Shown: positions 26,880-34,973 of the stretch, in pieces
Position numbering within the stretch: position 1 is the first letter of the stretch
Layout: each line of letters opens with the position of its first letter
Assembly (NCBI GenBank): GCA_011174825.1
Contig: DUEZ01000066.1
Coordinates: 16,875 to 80,874, forward strand
Source: Anaerolineae bacterium
GTDB lineage: Bacteria > Chloroflexota > Anaerolineae > Anaerolineales > E44-bin32
Reading direction: 5' to 3'
DNA length: 64,000 nucleotides
Notes under the pieces: generated by a model
Seen by the model: the letters and a program-made list of their open reading frames with translations, nothing else
What the model was told of the DNA's origin: nothing
Database searches by the model: none
Position numbers and translations under genes: made by a program

Positions 26880-27737
26880 ATGGTGAATTCTAAACATTGG
26901 TCCATCAAGCACGCAGATCTGTCTGATCGAGCCAGCATATCAGCTCTTCTATCAACTGCACGGTGGCAACATCAACATTTCGATTGGGTCAGCGTATTGG
27001 ATTTGCTCAGCGAGAGCCCTTTCCTTATAGCACTTGATCGCGATCTCGTTGTTGGTTGTCTAGCATGTCCGCCCGATCCTCCTCGGGTTGCTTGGCTTCG
27101 AATTTTCTCAATCGCAGCGGATTATTCACCAGCATATATATGGGATCAGTTATGGCCCGATGCCGTCGCGCAGATCTCCGCGAACCATGTGAAACAAGCC
27201 GCAGCTCTCCTTAGCGGCGACTGGTTTGCACCGATTTTAAAAGGCTTTGGTTTTGAACACACCAATGACGTGATTTTTCTCGAGCACCGTGGAGAAGCTC
27301 CTCCGACCCCTCTCCTTCCTCTCGGCACAGTACGCACTATGCTGCCGAAGGATATTGAAGCGGTTATTGAACTAGATCAGAGCGCGTTCCAGGACATCTG
27401 GCAGTACTCCCCAGAGACGTTGCGTCAAGCATACAAACATGCAGCCATCGCGACAATTATCGAACATAACGATGAGCCGCTAGGCTACCAGATCAGCACC
27501 GCATCAATCTACGGTGCACATCTGGCACGATTAGCTGTTACTCCCCAATGGCAGGGACGTGGATTCGGCAAAGCGCTCGTTGTTGATGTTATTAATCGTT
27601 TCTTCCACCAAGGGGTGCTCAAGGTCTCTGTGAATACTCAAACCGACAATGAACAAAGTCTTCGTATCTATAGAAAGCTCGGCTTTCGCGATACCGGTTC
27701 ACGACACCCAGTCTATCAACTGCAGCTAGATGGCTAG
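26880..27737 (+). CDS. Tandem GNAT acetyltransferase
   Basis: This 285-residue protein has a degenerate N-terminal GNAT-like half and a C-terminal GNAT domain with the acetyl-CoA loop VTPQWQGRGFGKALV and the motif NEQSLRIYRKLGF. Tandem arrangements of this kind often keep one active copy. The substrate is unknown. The gene lies 37 bases after the TPR gene and may be co-transcribed with it. Confidence 0.82.
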   Translation: MVNSKHWSIKHADLSDRASISALLSTARWQHQHFDWVSVLDLLSESPFLIALDRDLVVGCLACPPDPPRVAWLRIFSIAADYSPAYIWDQLWPDAVAQISANHVKQAAALLSGDWFAPILKGFGFEHTNDVIFLEHRGEAPPTPLLPLGTVRTMLPKDIEAVIELDQSAFQDIWQYSPETLRQAYKHAAIATIIEHNDEPLGYQISTASIYGAHLARLAVTPQWQGRGFGKALVVDVINRFFHQGVLKVSVNTQTDNEQSLRIYRKLGFRDTGSRHPVYQLQLDG

Positions 27738-28026
27738 GCTTCCAAGATCAAGAGATGGGCGGATTAGAACGACCATTACACGAACCATGCACATACAAAT
27801 TGCTAAGCCCCAAGAAGGTGAATTTTCTCCTGTGTTTCTTATGCTGATTCTTCATCTCTTCCGGAGGAATAAGACAATTTACCTGACACTTGATGGGGCT
27901 TAGGCTCGATTTAGAAACGGTATAAAATTATCTTTTCTAAGAGGTAAGTAGATCTTTGCGAGCGAGGGAACAGGTTGTTCGATTCCGCCTTCAATCTTGA
28001 CCTGATATCCACAGACAAGGAGCATC
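27738..28026. other. Intergenic region with a distant inverted repeat
   Basis: No gene seen. CTAAGCCCC near 27803 and GGGGCTTAG near 27895 can pair across about 85 bases, and the interior contains the palindrome TTCCGGAGGAA. It could be a small RNA, an untranslated structure or a repeat. A TATAAAAT run near 27921 may be the promoter of the downstream lipoprotein. Confidence 0.35.
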
Positions 28027-28899
28027 ATGAGCAAATCACAATTCAACCGCAGTTTAAAGAAAATATCAGTAGATCAACCATCCAACGCAAGGCTTGACGG
28101 TCTCAACACTCTCATGTCAAGGCGAAGAAGACTACCATCAGTTGTTGGCTTACTTCTCATCGCCTTTGTAACCCTGAGCACTTCTCCCGGGTGTACCCCT
28201 CAGACTGTGGCCACAGAGAAGGTAGCCGCCACCGAAGCGATTGAAGCCCCTGAACAAGATCTCGAGCCTTCCGCTGAGGCAGGTGTACAAGGACCTGTTC
28301 AGTTTGGTGACGCTTCGATTGAATATGTTGAATCGATTTCGGAAGATGAGACCTCAGGTCAGATACTTACAGTTCAGGTGACAAACCCCACAACCGGCGA
28401 AATCGTCGTGACAATCCCGTGCGGGTTGATCTTTGATCCTGGACCTGAGAGTGACGAACAACGTCTCATGGTCATCCAAGAAGCTTCCGCCTCTCTCCTT
28501 CCCGGTGAGGAAGCTACGCTAACGCCTTACGTGATCTGCATCGATAGCAGCAACGCCATACCAGAAAGTGGATCAACGTACCATGTAGGTGTCATGGCAA
28601 CAGGCGACTTGCTAAAACTAGCTCAGTGTATTTGCAAGGAGACCTTGGTGGACATCGAAATGGATCCTCTCGCTTTCATGGACCAGTTTGGACTGCAATT
28701 TGCGGTATGGACCGTCAGCGATGGGCTTTCCTTCGAAGAGATGTTTGAAGGCATGGAAGAAGCAGGAGGAGCTCTCGGAGAGATAAGTGCAGAGGACTTC
28801 ACCGAGGAAATGGAAGAATTGTTTGGAGGGGTGATGGAGATCTTCCAGGGCGTCGGACAAGACTGGCTAGAGAGGTGCCAGATCGAGATTAACCCCTAA
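28027..28899 (+). CDS. Hypothetical secreted lipoprotein
   Basis: This 290-residue protein has a strong AAGGAG ribosome site. A long n-region of about 38 residues (with MSRRRR inside) precedes a hydrophobic stretch and a lipobox-like SPGC. A downstream in-frame Met at the MSRRRR would give a more usual signal peptide. The mature part starts with an acidic low-complexity tether, followed by a beta-rich domain (ILTVQVTNPTTGEIVVTIPCG) with paired cysteines and an acidic helical tail. I do not recognise the family. Confidence 0.7.
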   Translation: MSKSQFNRSLKKISVDQPSNARLDGLNTLMSRRRRLPSVVGLLLIAFVTLSTSPGCTPQTVATEKVAATEAIEAPEQDLEPSAEAGVQGPVQFGDASIEYVESISEDETSGQILTVQVTNPTTGEIVVTIPCGLIFDPGPESDEQRLMVIQEASASLLPGEEATLTPYVICIDSSNAIPESGSTYHVGVMATGDLLKLAQCICKETLVDIEMDPLAFMDQFGLQFAVWTVSDGLSFEEMFEGMEEAGGALGEISAEDFTEEMEELFGGVMEIFQGVGQDWLERCQIEINP

Positions 28900-28928
28900 A
28901 GACTCATCCGCAAAATACTAGCGGTGAA

Positions 28929-28956
28929 CACCCGGCGCTCCTGCGAGCGCCGGGTG
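28929..28956. terminator. Strong hairpin terminator, convergent genes
   Basis: CACCCGGCGCTC and GAGCGCCGGGTG form a perfect 12-bp GC-rich stem with loop CTGC, followed by CATTCTT. It lies between the plus-strand lipoprotein and the minus-strand slipin. Confidence 0.75.
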
Positions 28957-28965
28957 CATTCTTCA

Positions 28966-29739
28966 CTACTCTTCAGGGAGATTTCTCAGCCTGAGCAGCC
29001 CTTCTAACATGTCCACCGGTACGGGGAAGATGATGGTGCTGTTTTTCTCCACCGAGATCTCGGTAAGTGTCTGTAAGTAGCGCAGTTGAATCGAGACCGG
29101 TTGTTTGGCCATCAATTGGGCCGCTTGTGCGAGTTTCTTAGCGGCATCAAATTCACCTTCGGCGTGGACGATCTTCGCCCGCTTCTCGCGTTCCGCTTCT
29201 GCCTGCTTGGCCATCGCTCTTTGCATGGGTTGCGGTAGCTCGACGTCTTTAACTTCGACGATGGTAACTTTAACACCCCATGGTTCAGTCGTTTCGTCGA
29301 TGATCTGTTGAAGCTGCTGATTGATCTGTTCGCGTTTAGATAGCAGATCGTCGAGCTCTGACTGACCCACAACATTTCGGAGTGTCGTTTGGGAGATGTT
29401 CCATGTCGCGCGTTGGAAGTCTTCTACCTGGACGATAGCATCACTGGGATTCACGACGCGGAAAAAAACCACCGCGTTAACCTTTACCGTCACGTTATCG
29501 CGCGTGATGACCTCCTGTGAGGGAACATCCAGCGTTACCACACGAAGATCCACTTTAATCATCCTGTCGATGATTGGGATGATAAAGAACAACCCAGGCC
29601 CTCTCGCACCTACTAATCGCCCGAGACGAAAAATGACGCCTCGCTCATACTCCTGCACGATCTTAATCGCGGCAGGAATTACCGAGACCAACACCAAAAT
29701 GAGGAAGATCAGGGGTAAAGACTCGAATAGGAAATCCAT
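28966..29739 (-). CDS. SPFH/band-7 family protein (slipin)
   Basis: This 257-residue stomatin-like protein has an N-terminal membrane hairpin (about residues 5-30), the band-7 core ([39 protein letters not shown]), and a helical C-terminus ([21 protein letters not shown]). It should form oligomeric membrane scaffolds. The usual NfeD partner gene is not next to it. Confidence 0.9.
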   Translation of the reverse strand: MDFLFESLPLIFLILVLVSVIPAAIKIVQEYERGVIFRLGRLVGARGPGLFFIIPIIDRMIKVDLRVVTLDVPSQEVITRDNVTVKVNAVVFFRVVNPSDAIVQVEDFQRATWNISQTTLRNVVGQSELDDLLSKREQINQQLQQIIDETTEPWGVKVTIVEVKDVELPQPMQRAMAKQAEAEREKRAKIVHAEGEFDAAKKLAQAAQLMAKQPVSIQLRYLQTLTEISVEKNSTIIFPVPVDMLEGLLRLRNLPEE

Positions 29740-29888
29740 CTCAAATCCTTTCTATTAATCATTAAATTCTCATTATGATTATAGTATGGTACTTTATACT
29801 TGTGGAGTTGAATCGATGACCTGCATTGGAAATTCTATCCAATGACAGATACCAACGGCCTCTGCCGTTCAGGAAGGGAAAAACTGAC

Positions 29889-30713
29889 ATGCAACAGAAA
29901 CAGGACCAACTAACAGCTAGCGACAACGTGCAACTATTTTGGCGGGCGTGGGAACCGGATACGCCAGCACGCGCAACCGTCTGTCTTGTGCATGGTATAG
30001 GTGAACACTCCGGTCGCTATGAACATGTAGCCGCTGCTTTTACGGGAGCTGGGCTCGCTTTCCATGCCATCGATCTACGCGGTCATGGGCGTTCAGAAGG
30101 CCCCCGCGGCCATACCCCTAGCCTAACCCAATGGTTTGACGACATTGAGTTATTACTATCTCGGACTAATCCAAAGAAGACCCGGATCCTCTACGGACAT
30201 AGTTTGGGAGGTGCATTAGCCCTGAGCTTTGGGCTTCATCGACCCGAGCAACTCAATGGCATTCTCGCCACCGGTCCTAGCTTGCGCATCAGTGCAGACG
30301 TGCCCCCTGTAAAAGCGCTCATGGGAAAAGTGATGGCTGGCATATGGCCTACATTTTCGCAACACAGCGGTCTCATCGCCGCAGATCTCTCGCGCGATCC
30401 ACTCGTTGTTCAGGCGTATATAGACGACCCATTGGTCCATGATTGGGCAAGCAGTCGATTGTTCGTTGATATGGTCGCAGTAGGTGAGGAAATGCTGGAA
30501 CGGGCTGCCGACTTTCATTTACCTGTGTTCCTTATCCATGGTGAAATCGATCGCTTATGCGATCGTTCCGCGACTGAGGAGTTCTATGAAGCGATCGGGA
30601 GCTCAGACAAGACCTTACACATCTGGCCAACCCTTTTCCATGAGGTTCATAACGAACCCGAAAAGGATCAGGTCATTCAGGAGATGGTCGAGTGGGTCTT
30701 GGTTCATATCTAG
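29889..30713 (+). CDS. Alpha/beta hydrolase, monoacylglycerol lipase-like
   Basis: This 274-residue enzyme has the serine-aminopeptidase/monoglyceride lipase signature: LVHGIGEHSGRYEHVA (oxyanion loop), DLRGHGRSEGPRG, nucleophile Ser105 in GHSLGG, Asp in HGEIDRLCD, and His in LFHEVHNEPE. It should hydrolyse monoacylglycerols or similar esters. The ATG at 29889 (AGGAAGGG upstream) is preferred to an in-frame TTG 63 bases earlier. No signal peptide. Confidence 0.87.
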   Translation: MQQKQDQLTASDNVQLFWRAWEPDTPARATVCLVHGIGEHSGRYEHVAAAFTGAGLAFHAIDLRGHGRSEGPRGHTPSLTQWFDDIELLLSRTNPKKTRILYGHSLGGALALSFGLHRPEQLNGILATGPSLRISADVPPVKALMGKVMAGIWPTFSQHSGLIAADLSRDPLVVQAYIDDPLVHDWASSRLFVDMVAVGEEMLERAADFHLPVFLIHGEIDRLCDRSATEEFYEAIGSSDKTLHIWPTLFHEVHNEPEKDQVIQEMVEWVLVHI

Positions 30714-30727
30714 TTCTCGGTCTCCAT

Positions 30728-30769
30728 TCAGTAGTCAGTATTCAGATGTCAGTAGTCAGACATCAGTAT
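30728..30769. repeat. Heptamer array 1 (TCAGTAG-type)
   Basis: Six consecutive 7-base units: TCAGTAG, TCAGTAT, TCAGATG, TCAGTAG, TCAGACA, TCAGTAT. The first four bases of each unit are invariant. It is the inverse complement in type of array 2, which lies 49 bases downstream. Confidence 0.75.
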
Positions 30770-30818
30770 TGAATTGAGTTGCTGCTTTCATGGAGCGTCC
30801 GCACTTAAAAATCGTCAT

Positions 30819-30895
30819 TACTGATTACTATGTACTGATTACTGTGTACTGATTACTGTGTACTGATTACTGTGTACTGACTACTGACTACTGTA
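30819..30895. repeat. Heptamer array 2 (TACTGAT/TACTGTG-type)
   Basis: Eleven consecutive 7-base units all beginning TACT; alternation of TACTGAT with TACTGTG gives a 14-base super-period. The units are complementary to those of array 1 (CAGTA against TACTG), so the two arrays can form a long imperfect hairpin between the lipase and DsbA genes. Confidence 0.78.
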
Positions 30896-30959
30896 TGATA
30901 TGGACAAATATCCTCTTCTATGGGAGGATTGAGACCATCTTAATGAGCTAAGGGTTGGT

Positions 30960-31667
30960 ATGAGCAAACGCGCTGAAATACGCGAAAAACGAGAACGTCA
31001 ACGTCGACAGCGACAATTGATCACCATCTTAATTATTTTCGGGGCCGCTTTGATCCTTCTTGCGATCATCCTCTGGCCTCAATTCGCCCCCCTCGAGGAT
31101 ATCGTTATTCCTCAAACAAGATCCTTCCCTTTGGCGGATGGCACCGCCATGGGAGATCCTCAGTCACCGGTGGTGATCGAGGAATTTTCCGATTTCCTCT
31201 GCTCATACTGTGGCGCTTTCCACAGGAGCACTTTAGGGCAAATCGTCGAGCAATATGTCGCCTCCGGACAAGTCTACTTCGTTTTTAACCCCTTCCCTCT
31301 CGGTCAGGAGTCCCTCCCAATTGCACACGCGAGCTTATGTGCCTCTGAACAAGGAAATTTCTGGCAATATGCTGACTTTCTATACGCCAATCAAGCCAGC
31401 TTGTACTCGACAAGAAATATCGATCGCCTTCTTGAAACAATCGCTGAAAGCGCTAACCTTGATGTTGGTCGTTTTCAAACTTGTATGCGTGAGAATCGAT
31501 ACGAAGGTCAAATCCAAGACATCTATCTCAATGCCGCCAGTTACGAGATTACTTCTACGCCCAACTTCCTGATCAACGGCAACCTCTTTCGAGGAGCGCA
31601 ACCCTTCTCCGATTTCCAGGCTGAAATCGAGGCCGCGTTGTCTGAGGTCGCAAGTCCCTCTCCATAA
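30960..31667 (+). CDS. DsbA-like membrane-anchored thiol-disulfide oxidoreductase
   Basis: This 235-residue protein has a very basic cytoplasmic head, one membrane helix (about 20-39), and an external thioredoxin-fold domain of the DsbA/DSBA_4 type. The active site is CSYC (Cys81, Cys84) in EEFSDFLCSYCGAFH, and the cis-proline segment is STPNFLING. It should form or shuffle disulfides in exported proteins. The ATG has an AAGGG-like site upstream. Confidence 0.88.
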   Translation: MSKRAEIREKRERQRRQRQLITILIIFGAALILLAIILWPQFAPLEDIVIPQTRSFPLADGTAMGDPQSPVVIEEFSDFLCSYCGAFHRSTLGQIVEQYVASGQVYFVFNPFPLGQESLPIAHASLCASEQGNFWQYADFLYANQASLYSTRNIDRLLETIAESANLDVGRFQTCMRENRYEGQIQDIYLNAASYEITSTPNFLINGNLFRGAQPFSDFQAEIEAALSEVASPSP

Positions 31668-31700
31668 ATGTCAGAAATTCGTCGAAATAGAAAAACAAGC

Positions 31701-31799
31701 ACCCTCTCCCTTTCAGGGAGAGGGTTTGCGTCCTCCATAAGCAGGTCGGGTTCTCACGCCCGACCGATTCTTTCGCCCTCTCCCTTTCGGGGAGAGGGC
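31701..31799. repeat. Cluster of three hairpins in a convergent gap
   Basis: Three perfect or near-perfect palindromes stand in a row: ACCCTCTCCCTTTCAGGGAG at 31701 (arm end at 31725), GGTCGGG/CCCGACC at 31744-31765, and CCCTCTCCC/GGGGAGAGGG at 31775-31799. The CCCTCTCCCTTT motif resembles a very common dispersed bacterial palindrome. The cluster may double as a terminator between dsbA-like and DUF554 genes. Confidence 0.6.
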
Positions 31800-31901
31800 G
31801 GGGTGAGGGTAAAACCCACTTGTGATATTAGTTTTCAACCTAGGACGGTGCCATTCTGGCACAGCCTCGGTTTCAACAATACCCCACCGATATGGTCCGC
31901 G

Positions 31902-32627
31902 CTACCCCATGCCTAACAAACGCAATAGATATACCAAGAGGGGTGCCACGAGCAGCGCTGGCAGCAAATTCCCTGCGCGAATGGGTCGCAGTTCCAATAA
32001 CGTTCCGATGGCTAGACCTAAGAGTAATACGCCGCCCACAGCGGACATCTCTGCTATCATCACCTCATCCAGGAAAGCCTGAGCCTGTGCTGCACTCAAA
32101 CTTATACCGCCCTGGTAGGTCAGAACCACAAGCACTGAGAAAAGCACACCAAGACCCAGGGTTGAGGCTAGCGCTAATGCAGCAAAGCCATCGAGCACCG
32201 ATTTAATCGCTAACAATTGGTAATCTCCAGTTAGACCATCTTGGATCGATCCGAGAATCGTCATCGGGCCGACACAAAAAAGCAAGCTCGCCGACAAGAA
32301 CCCGCGGACAAATCCGCTTCCAGCCGTTGATTCAATTCCCCGTGTGAATCTGACCTCCAATGAGGCTCCTAGAGATTTCAATCGATGTTCAATCCTCCAC
32401 CACTCTCCTAACAAACCTCCCAGCAGCAAGCTTATAAGCGGTACAAGTATGTTCTCCCCTTCTACATCTAGACTGCTGATGAACATACTGACACCAACAG
32501 CTAGCGTGAAGAGCCCCAGGGCTATGATAACCGTCTCTCGAAACCGTGCTTTCAGTCGAGGGCCGAAGATTAAACCCAGTGTGCCCCCGATCAACACGGT
32601 CGCGATGTTGATGATCGTCCCGGTCAC
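31902..32627 (-). CDS. DUF554-family integral membrane protein
   Basis: This 241-residue, strongly hydrophobic protein has about six or seven membrane segments and DUF554 (YdfK-like) patterns: GTIINIATVLIGGTLGL at the start, FCVGPMTILGSIQDGL in the middle. It is probably a transporter, but no substrate is known. The GTG start overlaps the upstream stop (GTGA), so it is translationally coupled to the cobalamin adenosyltransferase gene. Confidence 0.85.
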   Translation of the reverse strand: MTGTIINIATVLIGGTLGLIFGPRLKARFRETVIIALGLFTLAVGVSMFISSLDVEGENILVPLISLLLGGLLGEWWRIEHRLKSLGASLEVRFTRGIESTAGSGFVRGFLSASLLFCVGPMTILGSIQDGLTGDYQLLAIKSVLDGFAALALASTLGLGVLFSVLVVLTYQGGISLSAAQAQAFLDEVMIAEMSAVGGVLLLGLAIGTLLELRPIRAGNLLPALLVAPLLVYLLRLLGMG

Positions 32628-33181
32628 CCGCCCTCCCCTTTGGTTCGGTTCGTGTGATCGATACCTGCTTCATGATTTTCCAACAATAAGAGTACGAAAC
32701 ATAAGCTGGACAATCGATTGAGATACCGCAGCAGGTACGGATTCGATAATTCACCTTCCTCCTGTAATTCTGCCACCAAGCGTTCGGCCCGACGAACGAT
32801 TGTGCGTGCCAAGTCGAGTGCAGCTCCCGATGTGGTACCACCTCCCAACACAAACTCACTTGGTACATCAAGATCACTGCCAAACCTCTCGATCTGGACT
32901 TCTAGCCACTCTATATGTTGGGCTTCGATTGTCCTGAATCGCTCTGCTTCCTCTTTTGTTGCAGCAACCTCAGCCATCAGATGGTAAAGATCACGTTGTA
33001 CTTGAGTCAGTACTTCGCAAATTTCTTCCGAAGCCAGCAAAGACCTCGCCAAGCCCAAAGCTGCGGAGGCTTCATCCACGGTTCCATAGGCCCACGGTCG
33101 GAGGTCGTGTTTAGGTACGCGACCTCTTCCTAACAAACCCGTGGTTCCGTCATCCCCTTTACGTGTAAAGAAACGTGACAT
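32624..33181 (-). CDS. Cob(I)yrinic acid a,c-diamide / cob(I)alamin adenosyltransferase, PduO type
   Basis: This 185-residue enzyme transfers adenosyl from ATP to cob(I)alamin to make coenzyme B12. The PduO-type ATP-binding motif TRKGDDGTTGLLGRGRV is at the start; FVLGGGTTSGAALDLARTIVRRAER is also diagnostic. The ATG at 33181 fits the family length; a longer frame reaches into the divergent comEA gene and is rejected. A TATAAT hexamer ends six bases before the ATG, so the mRNA may be leaderless. Confidence 0.9.
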   Translation of the reverse strand: MSRFFTRKGDDGTTGLLGRGRVPKHDLRPWAYGTVDEASAALGLARSLLASEEICEVLTQVQRDLYHLMAEVAATKEEAERFRTIEAQHIEWLEVQIERFGSDLDVPSEFVLGGGTTSGAALDLARTIVRRAERLVAELQEEGELSNPYLLRYLNRLSSLCFVLLLLENHEAGIDHTNRTKGEGG

Positions 33182-33187
33182 GCGTCG

Positions 33188-33193
33188 ATTATA
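33188..33193 (-). promoter_or_regulatory. -10 hexamer for a possibly leaderless PduO transcript
   Basis: TATAAT on the minus strand with only six bases (CGACGC) to the ATG. The -35 region is not obvious. Confidence 0.45.
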
Positions 33194-33199
33194 ATGGGT

Positions 33200-33228
33200 T
33201 TGGCAAGGTGCGCCTATTACCCTATAAT
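33200..33228 (+). promoter_or_regulatory. Strong promoter of comEA
   Basis: TTGGCA and TATAAT are separated by exactly 17 bases, close to the sigma-70 consensus. The transcript would start near 33235 and carry a normal leader with GGGGAAAG before the comEA ATG. Confidence 0.65.
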
Positions 33229-33262
33229 GGCGTTGTCCATGCTGTTTGATTAGGGGGAAAGA

Positions 33263-33823
33263 ATGTTTCAAAGCAGCAGAACATTTCTGGCCGGTCTTAC
33301 GATCGGCTTGATCTTTTCTGGAGCCCTACTGCTTGTTATCTCCGAGCCACGTGGACAACCCATTGAACTGCTACCGCCACCCACACCAGAATCGCTTCGT
33401 GTTCATGTAGCAGGAGCAGTTGTTGAGCCTGGAGTTTATCTATTGCCCATGGAAGCGATCGTCTCCCAGGCGATTGAGGCGGCTGGAGGACCCCTCGAAG
33501 AGGCGATTCTGGACATGGTTAACATGGCCGCTGTACTCGAAGATGGCCAGCAGATCTATGTTCCGGTTGAGGGTGATAACACCACTGAGACCTACTCCCC
33601 TGTTCCGATCTTCGTTCCAAATTCTGTAGACAAGATAAACATCAACACCGCGGCGGCTGCCAAACTCGAGACTTTGCCAGGGATCGGTCCAAGCCTGGCA
33701 AAGAAAATCGTCGAGTACCGCGAGACGCATGGTCCTTTTCTCAAGATTGAGGATCTGCTCAACGTCTCAGGCATTGGACCATCTAAGTTCGAATCGATCA
33801 GGGATTTGATCACCATACGCTGA
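33263..33823 (+). CDS. comEA: ComEA-like DNA-binding protein (SLBB + helix-hairpin-helix)
   Basis: This 186-residue protein has an N-terminal membrane anchor (about 7-27), an SLBB domain (VHVAGAVVEPGVYLLP), and a C-terminal double helix-hairpin-helix (ININTAAAAKLETLPGIGPS; VSGIGPSKFESIRDLI). It should bind double-stranded DNA outside the membrane during uptake. No comEC or other uptake gene is near it in this window. Confidence 0.9.
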   Translation: MFQSSRTFLAGLTIGLIFSGALLLVISEPRGQPIELLPPPTPESLRVHVAGAVVEPGVYLLPMEAIVSQAIEAAGGPLEEAILDMVNMAAVLEDGQQIYVPVEGDNTTETYSPVPIFVPNSVDKININTAAAAKLETLPGIGPSLAKKIVEYRETHGPFLKIEDLLNVSGIGPSKFESIRDLITIR

Positions 33824-33921
33824 GATCATAGGCTGATATTGTCTTCGATGATATTGACGACCCCGATTTCCGAAGTTGCCAAAGCGATACCAAAGGACGT
33901 ATAAAATTTCATCCACTCCTA

Positions 33922-34032
33922 TGTCATTCTGAGTGAGCCCTTCGGCTCCGCGAGCGAAGAAACCCTATGCTGAAACTTATGCACTCGTTACATCACAGGG
34001 ATTCTTCGCGCCTAGCGGCGCTCAGAATGACA
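33922..34032. repeat. Palindromic repeat, family C, copy 2
   Basis: The element is bounded by the perfect 12-base inverted pair TGTCATTCTGAG / CTCAGAATGACA. A second internal pair, GCGAAGAAACCCT and AGGGATTCTTCGC, gives a double-layered hairpin. It is similar to 11333-11456 and related to the partial copy at 42460-42490. Confidence 0.72.
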
Positions 34033-34134
34033 ACTTGCCGACAGCAACAATTGTTCATCAAATAAGCGTTGATAGATTTCTAGTCGTCCTGACCCCCACC
34101 CTTGCCAAGTATTTATTCCATGCATGGGAAATTG

Positions 34135-34140
34135 TATAAT
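34135..34140 (+). promoter_or_regulatory. -10 hexamer for a possibly leaderless mutM transcript
   Basis: A perfect TATAAT ends eight bases before the mutM ATG, and no ribosome site is visible. The -35 region is weak. Confidence 0.5.
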
Positions 34141-34148
34141 CTCCCTAA

Positions 34149-34973
34149 ATGCCTGAATTGCCTGAAGTTGAGACCATTGCGCAGACATTGCAGCATGGAA
34201 ACGGCTCACCGCCGCTTCCCGGTCAGCGCATCAAACGGGTGACCATTCGTTGGCCGCGCCATATCGCGATGCCTTCCGTAACTACTTTTAGACGACGAAT
34301 ACAGGGGCGTACAATCAAAGAAGTTGATCGGAGGGGAAAGTATCTTGTCTTCCCACTCGACTACGGCACAATGTTGATCCACCTCCGAATGAGCGGTGAT
34401 TTAGCACTGGTCCCCTCAGATACACCAGCAGGAAGATACGACCGGACGGTCTTCTATCTCGAAGATGGTCAAGAGTTGCGGTTCAGCGATGCCCGAAAAT
34501 TCGGCAAGATCTTCTTGCTCAATGATCCGGATATCATTCTTGGAAAACTCGGTCCCGAGCCTCTGGACGCAAGCTTTACTCCACTCATACTGGCGTCACG
34601 CCTTGTCAAACGACGCAGAGTCCTAAAACCTCTGTTAATGGATCAGACTTTCCTCGCCGGTTTAGGGAACATTTATACAGATGAAGCGCTGCATCATGCG
34701 CGACTGCACCCCCTACGTTGCAGTGACAGCCTCGACATGAATGAGATAACAGCACTATGGCAAGGTATCCGAGATGCGCTTAATATGGGATTGCATCACA
34801 ACGGCGCAAGCATCGATTGGGTTTACCGTGGGGGCGAATTCCAGCACCACTTCAGAGTTTACGGTCGATCCGGAGAACCGTGCCTAAGATGTGGCACGTC
34901 GATCGAAAGGATCATCGTTGGCCAGCGCGGAACCCATTTCTGCCCGACATGTCAAGGGAAGGTTGACGTATGA
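34149..34973 (+). CDS. mutM: Formamidopyrimidine-DNA glycosylase
   Basis: This 274-residue base-excision repair enzyme removes oxidised purines such as 8-oxoguanine and nicks the strand. It starts MPELPEVE, with the catalytic Pro exposed after Met removal and Glu next to it. The H2TH region includes DQTFLAGLGNIYTDEALH, and the C-terminal zinc finger is intact (CLRCGTS ... FCPTC). Its stop overlaps the next ATG (ATGA). A -10 hexamer eight bases upstream suggests a leaderless mRNA. Confidence 0.93.
   Translation: MPELPEVETIAQTLQHGNGSPPLPGQRIKRVTIRWPRHIAMPSVTTFRRRIQGRTIKEVDRRGKYLVFPLDYGTMLIHLRMSGDLALVPSDTPAGRYDRTVFYLEDGQELRFSDARKFGKIFLLNDPDIILGKLGPEPLDASFTPLILASRLVKRRRVLKPLLMDQTFLAGLGNIYTDEALHHARLHPLRCSDSLDMNEITALWQGIRDALNMGLHHNGASIDWVYRGGEFQHHFRVYGRSGEPCLRCGTSIERIIVGQRGTHFCPTCQGKVDV

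Noticed and set aside
30728..30895. CRISPR array
   Set aside because: Units are 7 bases with no spacers; this is a tandem heptamer repeat.
32389..32883. 164-residue minus-strand frame
   Set aside because: It spans the DUF554/PduO junction in a wrong frame; both true genes are well supported.
32624..33271. Longer start for the PduO gene
   Set aside because: The extra 30 residues overlap the comEA start and its promoter; the family begins at MSRFFTRKGDDG.
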